From positions 1,810,001 through 1,874,000 of the forward strand of contig NZ_CP090557.1 in NCBI RefSeq assembly GCF_021484805.1: a DNA stretch of 64,000 bases, given 5' to 3'. A program made the translations under genes and the position numbers. The stretch's first letter is position 1; every line of letters starts with the position of its first letter. Shown here piece by piece: positions 17,429 to 27,007 of the stretch. A model generated the notes under the pieces. It searched no databases and was not told the origin of the DNA. It worked only from the letters and a program-made list of their open reading frames with translations. The DNA is from Tellurirhabdus bombi (GTDB taxonomy: Bacteria; Bacteroidota; Bacteroidia; Cytophagales; Spirosomataceae).

Positions 17429-20400
17429 TCAAGAAGTCAACTGCCGCAGGGAGCGTTCCAGCCGCTTGAGGGCATTGAGTCGGTCGTGGGGGCGGTAGGC
17501 TAATTCCACAACCGCGCGGGTGCCTCCCTTGGAACTCGTTTGCCATTCGATGTGCCCACCGATTAGGGCCACCCGCGATTCAATATTGCCAATGCCCAGT
17601 CCACGGCGGGCTTTTTCGTAGTCAAAACCATCGCCGTCATCTTCGTACAATAAGTGGAGTATTCCTCCTCTAAGCTGCAATAAAATCCTTACCTGCTGGG
17701 CGTTGGCGTGCTTGAGGGTATTGTTCAATAACTCCTGCGTAATTCGGTACAGCATCAATTCCGTTTCGGAGTCGAGGCGGGCCGGTAAGCTATCCGCTGA
17801 AAAACGAATCTTCAGGGTAGACTCATCGATGCGGGATAAAAGTTCTTCCACGGCGGCTTCGTAGCCATACTGTTCCAGGGTTCGGGGACTAAGCTCGCGG
17901 AGCAGGCTGCGAACATCGGTGATGATTTCGCTGATCAGTTGCCTCGCTTGATCGCCGAGCGAACCGGAGCGGTGCGGATTCGTAGGAGAATCGGTAGCAA
18001 TTCGGCTAATGTAAAGCTTCAACGTAGCCAGACGGGTACCAATTTCGTCGTGCAGATCCCGGGAAAGGTTCTTTTTAATCTGTTCCTGTAATTCAACGGC
18101 CAGTCGGACTTTCTGCTGCTGTTGCCAACGAATGCGGTTTTCGCGCCGGCGCAACCAGACGTATCCAATAGCGCCCAGAAAAAAAGAAACTAAACTAATA
18201 AACCAGATGGTTTGCCAGAAAGGAGGCTTGATGGTAATGTGGAGTTGGTGTGTTTTTTTGCTCCACTGCCCATCTTTATTTGCAGCCCGCACCTGAAAGG
18301 TATACGTCCCCGGTGGAAGGTTGGCGTACCGAACGTAGGTGTCAGAACCCGCCTTAACCCAATTTTTGTCGTAAGGCTCGAGCTTGTATTGATAATTGTT
18401 ATTGCCACTGCTATAAAAATCCAGAGCGGCATACTCAAGTGCAATTGTATTGCGGTTGTAGGGTAATTCAATCTGACTGGCTTCTCCGACGTACTGATCC
18501 AGGCGGTATGGCTCCTCATTAACGAGCAATTTATAGACATAAACGCTTGGTAAATACGGGCTATTTCGGAAATGCTCGGGATAAAAACGATTAAACCCGT
18601 TGACGCCACCAAAAAACAATTCACCATCGGTTGTTCGGCAATAAGCGTTGCCGTTAAACTCATAGCCCTGCAAACCATCCGACAAATCGAAGTTTTTAAA
18701 AGCAAGCGTCTGGGGGTCAAAACGGGCCAGACCACGGTTGGTACTAACCCATAATTTTTGCGTATGATCGGGAATGACGGCGTAGATAAACTCATTGGCT
18801 AAGCCATTTTGCTCGCCAAAAAGCTGTATTTTACCCGTCTTTAGGTTTAGTCCGGCCAAGCCTTTGTCCGTAGCCATCCATAAGATCTGACGGATTTTAT
18901 CTTCGTAAAAATGCAGGATAGAAAAGCCTTCAAGGCCCTTCAGAGCCCGCTGGGTAGTACCCTCTAGCGGAGGTTTTTCAAAGCAGAAGAAACCAGACAG
19001 GTACGTGCCCACCCAAAGCCGGCCCTTGCTGTCGCGGTAAAGGCTAAAAATATTTTTTTCTTTTAAAGCCGCAACTTGGGTCAGCTTTCTCTCTGGAATA
19101 TTAAGCTGGAACATGCCGTCTTCGGTGGCCGCCATCAAGGTGTTTGCATCGACCGTGACCAGCCCACGCACGAAGTTTTCCATGACCTGGCTATCATGCT
19201 TATCGGGAAGCCAAATCTTGTCAAACTGCTCCGTGTTTGGGTTAAAAGCAAAGACGCCTCCAACCGTTCCAACCCAGATGCGTCCCGTTGGATCTTTGTG
19301 GAGCGATTTGATGAGATTGCGAGAGGGAAGGTTCCCACCCTGAATTTGGGTCAAATAACGCTTGGTGATTTGGTTATTCACCCGATCTAGAACATCAATT
19401 CCCCGCTCGGTGGCGATCCAGATTTCTTTAGAAGACGTTTCGAGAAAGCTTCGAATTACGTTGCTACTCAGCACGGCCTGTGTCTGGTTGCGCTGCGTTT
19501 GCTGGCGGTTATAAATGCCATCGAAGCGGTAATGTTCCGGCAAAATCCGGGCTAATCCATCGGGGTCGGTATTGGCCCAGACCATGCCTGCTTTATCAAC
19601 GTATACTTTACTGATTTCGTAATCCGTAAGATGCTTTGGAATGTTGGTAAAATCCGTCAGCTGCGTAAAGGCGCCCGAACTTTTGTCGTAAAGCCAGATG
19701 CCGGTTCGTTGTGTGCCAATCCAGAGCCGTCCCTGTTGATCTTCTTCGATGGAATAAATAGTGCCCAGCGGTTTTTGACCGGGAGGAGCGATATTTTGCA
19801 GTTTTTTGGTTGACGGTTCGAATCGGAGCAGTCCATCGGTAGTGCCAAGCCAGACAACATCCAGGAGGGGTTCGGGGTAAAACGAGAATATAGTTTGCGG
19901 AATCCCAAATTCATTGCTCGGATAATCGCTGAAGTAGCGGTGTACTTTCCTGGTATGCTGGTTGTAGCAGACTATTCCTTTGGGCGCATGAAGCCAAACC
20001 ATCCCGGAAGGCGTTCGAATGGTTGAGTTTGGCTGGTCGTATTCGTGGGGCGGCTTAAGATCCGGGTGAAGGATCTGCTTCTTTTTGGTTTTCAGATCAT
20101 AAGAAACCAGGCCATCCAGTTCACTGAGGTAGAGCAGTTCGCGGGCATCAGCGTAAAAAGGCAGTGCATTTTCTTTGATGGCTTTTCCATTTTTATCGTA
20201 TACGTGCAAGTGGGAAAAGCGGTTACTAGCGCGGTCGTATCGATTAAGGCCATTTTCCGTACCCAGCCAAAGGTTGCCGCCACCATCTTCGACAATTCCG
20301 AAAATGTTGATTCCTGTGATGGATGTTGTATCATTATGAGCCGGGCGGTAATGCTGAAAACGGTGGCCGTCGAAGCGATTAAGCCCGTCCTGAGTACCCA

Positions 20401-20590
20401 GCCAGAGAAAGCCCCGACTGTCGTGCAGCATGTGGTAGACAGAACCCTGGGTCAGCCCGTTATCGACGCCAATGTGATCAATGCGAAAAGCCTGCGATGA
20501 CCGGGGTTGAGCAAAAGCAGAAATCAATGGGCCTGTTAGCAAGTAAATCGCCAGTAAAGCGAGCCCAATTGATCTCCAGCATAGTTTCAT
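17429..20590 (-). CDS. Two-component propeller-domain sensor histidine kinase
   Basis: A 1053-residue periplasmic-sensing kinase. It has a signal peptide, then beta-propeller repeats (about residues 40-680) with the recurring 'GxLWLGTxxGLNRYD' pattern, for example SRGFLWLGTQDGLNRFDGH and GGNLWLGTENGLNRYD. A Y_Y_Y-type beta domain (about 690-770, ending PPGTYTFQVRAANKDG) leads to one membrane helix (about 775-795, FWQTIWFISLVSFFLGAIGYV). The cytoplasmic part is of the HisKA_3 (NarL-type) class with phospho-acceptor His847 in LSRDLHDEIGTRLA and a HATPase domain with NNTLKHA, DDGDGF and RRGLGIGNIESR. Such kinases pair with LuxR-type response regulators; none is next to it, the flanks being marR and a prolyl oligopeptidase gene. 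Signal unknown. Confidence 0.92.
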   Translation of the reverse strand: MKLCWRSIGLALLAIYLLTGPLISAFAQPRSSQAFRIDHIGVDNGLTQGSVYHMLHDSRGFLWLGTQDGLNRFDGHRFQHYRPAHNDTTSITGINIFGIVEDGGGNLWLGTENGLNRYDRASNRFSHLHVYDKNGKAIKENALPFYADARELLYLSELDGLVSYDLKTKKKQILHPDLKPPHEYDQPNSTIRTPSGMVWLHAPKGIVCYNQHTRKVHRYFSDYPSNEFGIPQTIFSFYPEPLLDVVWLGTTDGLLRFEPSTKKLQNIAPPGQKPLGTIYSIEEDQQGRLWIGTQRTGIWLYDKSSGAFTQLTDFTNIPKHLTDYEISKVYVDKAGMVWANTDPDGLARILPEHYRFDGIYNRQQTQRNQTQAVLSSNVIRSFLETSSKEIWIATERGIDVLDRVNNQITKRYLTQIQGGNLPSRNLIKSLHKDPTGRIWVGTVGGVFAFNPNTEQFDKIWLPDKHDSQVMENFVRGLVTVDANTLMAATEDGMFQLNIPERKLTQVAALKEKNIFSLYRDSKGRLWVGTYLSGFFCFEKPPLEGTTQRALKGLEGFSILHFYEDKIRQILWMATDKGLAGLNLKTGKIQLFGEQNGLANEFIYAVIPDHTQKLWVSTNRGLARFDPQTLAFKNFDLSDGLQGYEFNGNAYCRTTDGELFFGGVNGFNRFYPEHFRNSPYLPSVYVYKLLVNEEPYRLDQYVGEASQIELPYNRNTIALEYAALDFYSSGNNNYQYKLEPYDKNWVKAGSDTYVRYANLPPGTYTFQVRAANKDGQWSKKTHQLHITIKPPFWQTIWFISLVSFFLGAIGYVWLRRRENRIRWQQQQKVRLAVELQEQIKKNLSRDLHDEIGTRLATLKLYISRIATDSPTNPHRSGSLGDQARQLISEIITDVRSLLRELSPRTLEQYGYEAAVEELLSRIDESTLKIRFSADSLPARLDSETELMLYRITQELLNNTLKHANAQQVRILLQLRGGILHLLYEDDGDGFDYEKARRGLGIGNIESRVALIGGHIEWQTSSKGGTRAVVELAYRPHDRLNALKRLERSLRQLTS

Positions 20591-20600
20591 GATTTATTTA

Positions 20601-20637
20601 ATCGGTAAAGGACTGGTAAGTTAACAGTTTTACCGAT
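20601..20637. promoter_or_regulatory. Inverted repeat upstream of the histidine kinase gene
   Basis: ATCGGTAAA (20601-20609) and TTTACCGAT (20629-20637), 19-nt spacer, beginning 10 bp before the kinase ATG. It could be a leader hairpin or a regulator binding site. Confidence 0.4.
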
Positions 20638-20761
20638 TACCTACAAATCAAACCTTGGTTAGAGTCAGTCTATTCCAGTTAGTTATGGGCAGTTAGGCTT
20701 GTAATCGCTTCTATTTATAACGAACTTTATAGCCTGATTTTACCTTACTACCATCAGCAAT

Positions 20762-22888
20762 ATGCTAAAACCAACGCTAATTGGATTGTCCCTTATGTTG
20801 ACAGCCTCGCTTGCTCAAGCTCAGTTGAAATACCCCCAGACCCGCCAGGTAGACCAGACAGATGATTACCACGGTACCAAGATTACCGACCCTTATCGTT
20901 GGCTCGAGGATGATCGGTCGGCGGAAACGGGCGCGTGGGTAAAGGCCCAGAATGAAGTTACCTTCGGTTATCTGGAACAAATTCCCTACCGCAGGCAGTT
21001 GCAGGAGCGCCTCGAGAAAGTTTATAATTACCCGAAGTATTCAGCTCCATCGCGAAAAGGAGAGTGGTTCTATTTTTACAAAAATGATGGCTTGCAAAAT
21101 CAATCGGTTTTGTACCGCCAGAAAGGATTGAACGGAGCGCCGGAAGTGGTGATTGATCCGAATAAACTCTCGGCGGATGGCACCACCCGACTTACGGTAT
21201 TTAGTCTGTCAAAAGACGGTCGTCACTCCATCGTTGGATTCTCTAAATCGGGTTCCGACTGGCAGGAATACCAAGTGATGGACATGGCAACCAAAGCGTA
21301 TTTGTCCGACAAAATTGAGTGGGTAAAAGTATCGGGTGCGGCCTGGCAGGGCGATGGGTTTTATTATAGCCGGTACCCCAAGCCCGAAGGTTCGGCGTTA
21401 GCAGCTAAAAACGAAAACCACCAGGTTTATTTCCATAAAATGAACACGCCCCAGTCGGCAGACCGGCTGGTATTTGAAGACAAAGCGAATCCGCAGCGGT
21501 TTAATGTTGCCTATACATCCGAAGACGAACGATTTGTTTTTCTAAGCGTTAGTGATCGCGGTAAGGGGCTGGATGGCAACGCTTTATTCATGCTGGATGC
21601 AAAGGCTGGACAAAAAGATTTTACGCCCGTCGTAGCCGAAATTACGAATTTTAGCTACAGCGTAGTGGATAACGACGGCGACCAACTGATTGTGTCGACC
21701 AATGAGAAAGCGCCCAATAGCAAAGTGCTTTCGTACGATCCTAAGCAAAAGAAATTTTCGGTTTTGATTCCTGAAAAGCCTGAACCGATCACCGAAGGCG
21801 GTGTTGGTTCGGCAGGGGGCAAGTTATTCGTTGAGTACTCGAAGGACGTAACCTCACGCGTATATGTATACGATCTGAAAGGAAAACTGGAAAACGAGAT
21901 TCAGTTGCCCGGCGTCGGAACAGCAGGTGGTTTCGGCGGTCAACGCGATGATAAATTTGTCTTTTTTACGTTTTCGTCCTTTACGTTCCCGCCAACGATT
22001 TACCGCTACGACCTAGCTACCAAAAAAGCGACCGTGTTCCGCAACCCGGAAGTCGATTTCAAGCCCACGGACTACGAAACAAAGCAGGTATTCTACTCCA
22101 GCAAGGACGGTACTAAAGTGCCGATGTTCATCACGTACCGGAAAGGGTTGCAACTAGACGGGAACAATCCGACGTTGCTGTACGGCTACGGTGGGTTTAA
22201 TGTTAGTTTACCGCCTTCCTTCAATCCGCTGTTGATTCCGTTCCTGGAGCAGGGTGGCGTTTATGCCCAAGCCAACCTGCGTGGGGGCAGCGAATACGGG
22301 GAGAAATGGCACGAGCAAGGCATGAAGCTTAAAAAGCAGAATGTTTTCGATGATTTTATTACGGCCGGTGAATACCTAATTGCCCAAAAATACACGTCCT
22401 CGCAAAAACTGGCCATTCGGGGCGGCTCCAACGGTGGTTTGTTGGTGGGGGCCGTGATGAACCAGCGCCCGGATTTGTTTCGGGTAGCTATTCCGCAGGT
22501 GGGCGTGATGGACATGCTTCGGTTTCATAAGTTCACCATCGGCTGGAACTGGATTGCTGATTATGGCAGCAGCGATAATGCGGAAGAATTTAAGGCGCTT
22601 TATGCGTATTCGCCCATTCACAACATCAAGCCCGGCTTGAATTATCCGGCAACGCTGATCACGACGGCTGACCACGACGACCGGGTGGTGCCCGCGCATT
22701 CGTTTAAATACGCCGCTACGTTGCAGGCTGCCTACCAAGGCCCAAACCCGGCCCTGATTCGGATTGAAACGAACTCGGGACACGGCGCGAGCAATACGAA
22801 AAAGAACATTGAAACGATGGCCGACATCTATGCTTTTACGCTCTGGAACATGGGTGTGAAAAGCCTGCGGGAAGTCGCCAGTAAATAA
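20762..22888 (+). CDS. Prolyl oligopeptidase family serine peptidase
   Basis: A 708-residue secreted peptidase of family S9A, cleaving short peptides after proline. A signal peptide (MLKPTLIGLSLMLTASLAQAQ) sends it to the periplasm. The N-terminal lid is the seven-bladed propeller starting at YPQTRQVDQTDDYHGT and DPYRWLEDD; the alpha/beta hydrolase domain is C-terminal. Catalytic triad: Ser556 in RGGSNGG, Asp in the DHDDRVVP motif (residues 637-644) and His674 in NSGHGASN. All key elements are intact and the length is typical (about 700). It is transcribed alone, divergent from the propeller kinase, and ends at a shared terminator. Confidence 0.95.
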   Translation: MLKPTLIGLSLMLTASLAQAQLKYPQTRQVDQTDDYHGTKITDPYRWLEDDRSAETGAWVKAQNEVTFGYLEQIPYRRQLQERLEKVYNYPKYSAPSRKGEWFYFYKNDGLQNQSVLYRQKGLNGAPEVVIDPNKLSADGTTRLTVFSLSKDGRHSIVGFSKSGSDWQEYQVMDMATKAYLSDKIEWVKVSGAAWQGDGFYYSRYPKPEGSALAAKNENHQVYFHKMNTPQSADRLVFEDKANPQRFNVAYTSEDERFVFLSVSDRGKGLDGNALFMLDAKAGQKDFTPVVAEITNFSYSVVDNDGDQLIVSTNEKAPNSKVLSYDPKQKKFSVLIPEKPEPITEGGVGSAGGKLFVEYSKDVTSRVYVYDLKGKLENEIQLPGVGTAGGFGGQRDDKFVFFTFSSFTFPPTIYRYDLATKKATVFRNPEVDFKPTDYETKQVFYSSKDGTKVPMFITYRKGLQLDGNNPTLLYGYGGFNVSLPPSFNPLLIPFLEQGGVYAQANLRGGSEYGEKWHEQGMKLKKQNVFDDFITAGEYLIAQKYTSSQKLAIRGGSNGGLLVGAVMNQRPDLFRVAIPQVGVMDMLRFHKFTIGWNWIADYGSSDNAEEFKALYAYSPIHNIKPGLNYPATLITTADHDDRVVPAHSFKYAATLQAAYQGPNPALIRIETNSGHGASNTKKNIETMADIYAFTLWNMGVKSLREVASK

Positions 22889-22906
22889 ACGTTAGCTACT
22901 AAAAAC

Positions 22907-22938
22907 AAAAACGCTCCGGCAGACTGTCGGAGCGTTTT
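22907..22938. terminator. Bidirectional intrinsic terminator
   Basis: AAAACGCTCCG (22907-22917 region) and CGGAGCGTTTT (22928-22938) flank a short loop; A and T runs on either side serve the peptidase gene on the plus strand and the small beta-barrel gene on the minus strand. Confidence 0.88.
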
Positions 22939-22965
22939 GCATTGGTACAAAAAAGCATCTATTGG

Positions 22966-23469
22966 TTACTGACCCAGCTTGAACGTTAAGCCTACTTTCA
23001 GGATTGAAATCGAAGAACCGAGTTCTGCAAAGCCACCAAGATTGTCGGAGAAGAAATAACGCCCCCCAATGTGGACAGGAACAGTAACGAATGAAGAATT
23101 ATAAAAGCTTGAGTACGGACCTGTGTATTTGAAAAAAGTAACACCTAATCCAGCGTACAAGTCGGCCTTATCGGTCGTCAAGTTTAGTAGATCATTAAAG
23201 TGATAGGAGCCACGAGCACCAATATCAAATCCACCAAACCCGTCACCGAAGCTTCTGAAACCACCAGCAGCACCTACTGTTATATCTTTGACAACGCCAA
23301 TGTCGATAGCGCCATTGAAGCCTACGCCTGCACTGTAAAAATAATTGCCGCCGACACCGACACCAACATTAATAAACTTAGTCCCTTTATCGACAGCTAA
23401 CTGGGCAAAAGATTGAACACTGGTAAGCAGTAAAACTGCTACAAATAATGATGCGAGAGCCTTTTTCAT
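22966..23469 (-). CDS. Small outer-membrane beta-barrel protein
   Basis: A 167-residue protein with a clear signal peptide (MKKALASLFVAVLLLTSVQSFAQ). The mature 144 residues are rich in Gly, Phe and Tyr and alternate polar and hydrophobic positions (for example FINVGVGVGGNYFYSAGVGF), predicting about eight transmembrane beta strands. The last strand ends KVGLTFKLGQ, similar to OmpA/OmpW-like barrels whose C-terminal strand is recognised by the BAM complex. No catalytic or binding motif is visible, so function is unknown. It is a single gene with its own promoter (next entry) and the shared terminator downstream. Confidence 0.75.
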   Translation of the reverse strand: MKKALASLFVAVLLLTSVQSFAQLAVDKGTKFINVGVGVGGNYFYSAGVGFNGAIDIGVVKDITVGAAGGFRSFGDGFGGFDIGARGSYHFNDLLNLTTDKADLYAGLGVTFFKYTGPYSSFYNSSFVTVPVHIGGRYFFSDNLGGFAELGSSISILKVGLTFKLGQ

Positions 23470-23792
23470 CTTTGTGTGGATTGATTAGTTGTTGTTAACG
23501 ATGCAAAGTTAATTGGATTTTTTGTGGTAGCGCAAGCGTAGTTTTACTCGAAAACGGATGGCTGCCGGAAAATAGGTATTTTCCCGTATTATCTTAGGAT
23601 GAAGTGTACATTTCAGGTATAAACGGTAACACTAATTTATCTGGCGGTCAGCGAAAGTTAGAAAGCAGGACCTTTCCCTTATTTTGTCGGACGATTATAA
23701 CTATAGTTTAGGTAAAGTAAGTTGAAGCATTAAACAGATCACAGAGCGTTTAAGTTATTCTAAGATCGATTAAAATAATGAAAGTGTAATAT
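23470..23792. other. Divergent intergenic region
   Basis: 323 bp between the beta-barrel gene and the cysteine hydrolase gene. Near the barrel gene it holds a good Bacteroidota promoter (separate entry). In the half near the hydrolase gene I see only AT-rich sequence without a clear promoter or repeat. Confidence 0.5.
23504..23535 (-). promoter_or_regulatory. Bacteroidota-type promoter of the beta-barrel gene
   Basis: On the minus strand: TTG (23535-23533), 21 bp, then TAACTTTG (23511-23504), an exact match to the -7 consensus TAnnTTTG. Predicted leader is about 30 nt. Confidence 0.65.
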
Positions 23793-24413
23793 ATGGGACA
23801 GCAAAGTGACGATTTACATGGTAGTGCACCGGATGCCTGCCCGGTGGCTTTGTTGATTATTGATATGATCAATGACCTGGAATTTCCAGAAGGGCCTGAA
23901 TTCTTAGATCCAACCCTGGATGCAGCCCGAAAAATTGCTGTGCTTAAAGAGCGGGCAAAAGCGCTGAAAATCCCGGTTATTTACGTAAATGATAATTTTG
24001 GCCGCTGGCGTTCAGACTTTAAAGAAGTCATCAAACAATCGTTTCGGGACGAGGCGCGTGGACAGGTTTTATCAAAATACATCCATCTTGAAAAAGACGA
24101 TTATTTCATGATAAAGCCTAAACATTCGGCTTTCTACGAGACAACCCTCGATACCTTGCTAAAGTATCTGAAGGTAGAGCGGTTAATTCTGACGGGGATT
24201 AGCGCAGATGTTTGTGTGCTCTTCTCAGCCAATGATGCCTATATGCGCGACTTTGGTCTTTATGTTCCGGCTGATTGTGTAGCTGCCGGGACGACAGCCC
24301 ATACGCAAGCGTCGCTGGATTACATGGAGCGGGTACTGGGTGCCGATGTAACCCCATCGGAGCAACTGGACCTTCAGGAATTGACGGTCCAGACGGCCCC
24401 AGCAGCCACGTAG
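23793..24413 (+). CDS. Isochorismatase-like cysteine hydrolase
   Basis: A 206-residue protein of the isochorismatase-like fold. The usual Asp-Lys-Cys triad is present: Asp24 in LLIIDMINDLEF, a Lys in FMIKPKHSAF (Lys108 or Lys110), and Cys141 in TGISADVCVLFSA. The cis-peptide-like 'TGIsADVCV' pattern is typical of amidohydrolase-type members (nicotinamidase, ureidoacrylate hydrolase, N-carbamoylsarcosine amidase); absence of the nicotinamidase metal-site pattern DxHxxxH makes nicotinamidase unlikely. Substrate is therefore open. It is a cytoplasmic protein without signal peptide and ends 9 bp before the convergent MBOAT gene. Confidence 0.85.
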   Translation: MGQQSDDLHGSAPDACPVALLIIDMINDLEFPEGPEFLDPTLDAARKIAVLKERAKALKIPVIYVNDNFGRWRSDFKEVIKQSFRDEARGQVLSKYIHLEKDDYFMIKPKHSAFYETTLDTLLKYLKVERLILTGISADVCVLFSANDAYMRDFGLYVPADCVAAGTTAHTQASLDYMERVLGADVTPSEQLDLQELTVQTAPAAT

Positions 24414-24422
24414 CAAACCAAC

Positions 24423-25919
24423 TTAAAATTGGAAATAGATAAACTGGTTTGAGGTAAAGACGCCAAATAAATAGCACAGAAAGCACAGCAGCGGGAATAC
24501 CACAAAAAAGGCCAGGTTGCTGCGCGTTGGAATCGTAAAGTAGAACTTTTCTTTCCAGAACAAGGCCGCTACCAGCAGAAGACAGAACCAGAGTTCAGTC
24601 GTGTTTAGCGGCGAGCTTAGCGGACCTTCGAAAGGGGAAAACACAATTTTACTGATGATTTCCAATGCGTTGCCAACTGGCGCAAACCGGTTTCGGAAAA
24701 ATACCCACGTCAGCATCACCAGGATAAACGTTAGCGAAAGCTGGAAAAATTGATACGCTTTGTTTTCTTCCGGAAACTTGATGCCCCATTGGCTCAGAGC
24801 CTTGTCACGCCAGCCTGCCATTAACTGGTAAGCGCCGTGCAAGCCGCCCCAGACAATATAATTCCAGCTCGCGCCGTGCCACAAGCCGCTGACTAAAAAG
24901 ACGATAAATACATTCAGGTAGCGTCGGCTCTGGCTGACGCGGTTTCCCCCTAAAGGAATATATAAATAATCCCGGAACCAGGTGGAAAGTGAAATGTGCC
25001 AGCGCCGCCAGAATTCAGCGATGGAACGGGAAAAGTAAGGCGTTCTGAAATTCTCCATGAGCGTAAAACCCATGGTTCGGGCAGAGCCGATGGCAATGTC
25101 GGAGTAGCCCGAAAAGTCGCAATAAATCTGAATGGTGAAAGCCAGGGTGGCTACCAGCAGTGTCAGACCATTGTGTTCGCTGGAGTTATTGTAAGCATGA
25201 TCGACGATCAGGCCCAGCCGGTCGCCAATGACTACTTTCTTGAAAAAGCCAAACGCCATCTGCATCAATCCAGCCTTGACATTTTCGAAATCGTATTTGA
25301 AATACGTGTGAAACTGGTGCAGTACGTTTTGTGGCCGTTCGATGGGTCCCGCTACCAATTGCGGGTAAAACATGACATACAGCGCATAAATCCCGAAATG
25401 GGACTCTGCTTTCTGATTACCCCGGTAAACTTCAATCGTGTAGCTCATGGCCTGGAACGTATGAAACGACAGGCCAATCGGTAGAAAGGCTTCGACAAGG
25501 GCAAATGACGTAGCGGGTTGCTGGCCAAACAGCAGCAGAACTTTGTTCAGAATTTGCAGACCCGCGCTGTTGGTTCGCTGGGCAGCCGCATCCAGACCTA
25601 GCTGATCAAGAAAAGTAACAGCAATGTCGGTAAAGAACCCGAAATATTTAAAAAAAGCCAGAATCCCGATGTTAGAAATCAGGCTGATAATCAGCAACCA
25701 CTTGCGGTTGGAGCCCTGCGTTCGCTCAATCCACAGGCCAGCGTAGTAGTCAATGACAATGGTCAGGAAAAGAATGAGGATGTAGGCTGGCTTGAAAACG
25801 AGGTAAAAATAGCAACTCGCTAACAAAAGTAGCACCCAGCGTCCTTTCCACGACAGACTGTAATACGCTAGCGTAACAACCAGGAAGAAAAGCAGGAACT
25901 GTAATGAATTAAACAGCAT
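24423..25919 (-). CDS. MBOAT family membrane O-acyltransferase
   Basis: A 498-residue polytopic protein of the AlgI/DltB branch. About ten hydrophobic helices; the conserved active-site region reads GLWHGASWNYIVWGGLHG with the invariant His348 and second His361, and the family motif QYxDFSGYSDIAIGSAR appears as IYCDFSGYSDIAIG. It moves an acyl group (often acetyl) across the membrane onto a surface polymer or lipid. AlgI-type enzymes usually work with an SGNH-fold periplasmic partner (AlgJ/AlgX/DltD type); none is nearby. It is last in a long minus-strand gene set, with its ATG overlapping the end of the glycosyltransferase gene by 11 bp, so its acceptor is probably the glycan made there. Alginate itself is not implied. 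Confidence 0.92.
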   Translation of the reverse strand: MLFNSLQFLLFFLVVTLAYYSLSWKGRWVLLLLASCYFYLVFKPAYILILFLTIVIDYYAGLWIERTQGSNRKWLLIISLISNIGILAFFKYFGFFTDIAVTFLDQLGLDAAAQRTNSAGLQILNKVLLLFGQQPATSFALVEAFLPIGLSFHTFQAMSYTIEVYRGNQKAESHFGIYALYVMFYPQLVAGPIERPQNVLHQFHTYFKYDFENVKAGLMQMAFGFFKKVVIGDRLGLIVDHAYNNSSEHNGLTLLVATLAFTIQIYCDFSGYSDIAIGSARTMGFTLMENFRTPYFSRSIAEFWRRWHISLSTWFRDYLYIPLGGNRVSQSRRYLNVFIVFLVSGLWHGASWNYIVWGGLHGAYQLMAGWRDKALSQWGIKFPEENKAYQFFQLSLTFILVMLTWVFFRNRFAPVGNALEIISKIVFSPFEGPLSSPLNTTELWFCLLLVAALFWKEKFYFTIPTRSNLAFFVVFPLLCFLCYLFGVFTSNQFIYFQF

Positions 25920-26898
25920 TTTTCTGCTCGTCCGGTATCAAAAAATTTCTATCTAACTGGCGTTCCTGCTCGCAAATCACCTCTCGAACGACATACAAAG
26001 GCCGCCCTTTTGTCTGGAAGAAAATACGCAGCACGTATTCACCAATCAATCCCAAGGCAATTAGTTGAACCCCGCTGAAGAGGATCAGCAGAAAAATCAT
26101 AGCCGTGAAGCCTTCGGGGACATCGTTAAAGACATATTTTTTAATCAATGTCTGGATGAAGTAAATGACCGCAATACCAATAGAAGCCACCCCAAGTTGC
26201 GTAACAAATTTGATCGGAAATTCACTGAAGTTGAAAATCCCGTTGTATGCCAACTTACGCAGCATTTTGAACGTGTATTTTGCCTCTCCGGCTGCGCGGG
26301 CATCGCGTTCGTACTCAACACCGACCTGCTTGAAACCAATCCAGGTCCGCATTCCCCGAATAAATCGGCTTTCTTCCGGCATTTTATTCAGTACATCAGC
26401 GACGCGGCGGCTAATTAGGGAAAAATCACCGCTATCAAGGGGAATATCGACGTAGGAAATAGACTTCATGAAGCGGTAGAACAGAAAATAAGCAGTTTTC
26501 TTCAAAAAGCCTTCTTTCCGTTTTTTGCGAACGGCATAGACTACATCATAGCCTTGTTTGTACTTTTCGTAGAACTGTGGTAGAAGCTCCGGGGGGTCCT
26601 GCAAGTCTCCGTCAATAACAAATAAGGCTTCCGTGCCCCGGGCCGTGGCCATGCCAGCCGTCAGGGCAATCTGGTGACCGTAATTACGCGAGAGGAAGAT
26701 ACAGTGGTAACGCGCATCGGTCAGGGCAACCTGCTGCATGAGCTGTGCCGTGTTATCTCGGCTGCCGTCGTCGATCAAAACTACCTCAATTGAAAGCGGT
26801 GACGTGTCCATTAGGGCATTTAAACGAGCAACCAGAAGCGGAAACGTTTCACGCTCGTTATAGAGGGGCGCTACGATGGAAATCTGTGGTGCAGACAA
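25909..26898 (-). CDS. Polyprenyl-phosphate glycosyltransferase, GtrB/DPM1-like
   Basis: A 329-residue family 2 glycosyltransferase. The GT-A domain (residues 1-235) shows ISIVAPLYNERE, the nucleotide-binding VVLIDDGSRDNT, and DGDLQDPPE, the DxD-containing signature of enzymes that put a sugar on a polyprenyl phosphate carrier (GtrB, ArnC, dolichyl-phosphate mannose synthase). Two C-terminal membrane helices (about 230-255 and 270-295) are typical of GtrB. The product, a lipid-linked monosaccharide, would be flipped and used as donor by GT-C enzymes outside the membrane. Its neighbours include polytopic proteins of GT-C appearance and a DMT-type transporter, which fits this scheme. It overlaps the MBOAT gene by 11 bp and is 109 bp after the 584-residue protein gene. 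Confidence 0.9.
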   Translation of the reverse strand: MSAPQISIVAPLYNERETFPLLVARLNALMDTSPLSIEVVLIDDGSRDNTAQLMQQVALTDARYHCIFLSRNYGHQIALTAGMATARGTEALFVIDGDLQDPPELLPQFYEKYKQGYDVVYAVRKKRKEGFLKKTAYFLFYRFMKSISYVDIPLDSGDFSLISRRVADVLNKMPEESRFIRGMRTWIGFKQVGVEYERDARAAGEAKYTFKMLRKLAYNGIFNFSEFPIKFVTQLGVASIGIAVIYFIQTLIKKYVFNDVPEGFTAMIFLLILFSGVQLIALGLIGEYVLRIFFQTKGRPLYVVREVICEQERQLDRNFLIPDEQKNAV

Positions 26899-27007
26899 AG
26901 TTAGTCGATGGTTGGTCTTATACTGAGCTCAAAATTACACCTTTTCGCTAACGCCTCCATACCAAATTGGGTTTTATTAGGAAACGTATACTTTATGGCG
27001 CTGATAC

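Noticed and set aside
24423-26898. Alginate biosynthesis genes
   Set aside because: The MBOAT protein resembles AlgI only by family; no Alg8, Alg44, AlgJ or AlgX counterpart is present.
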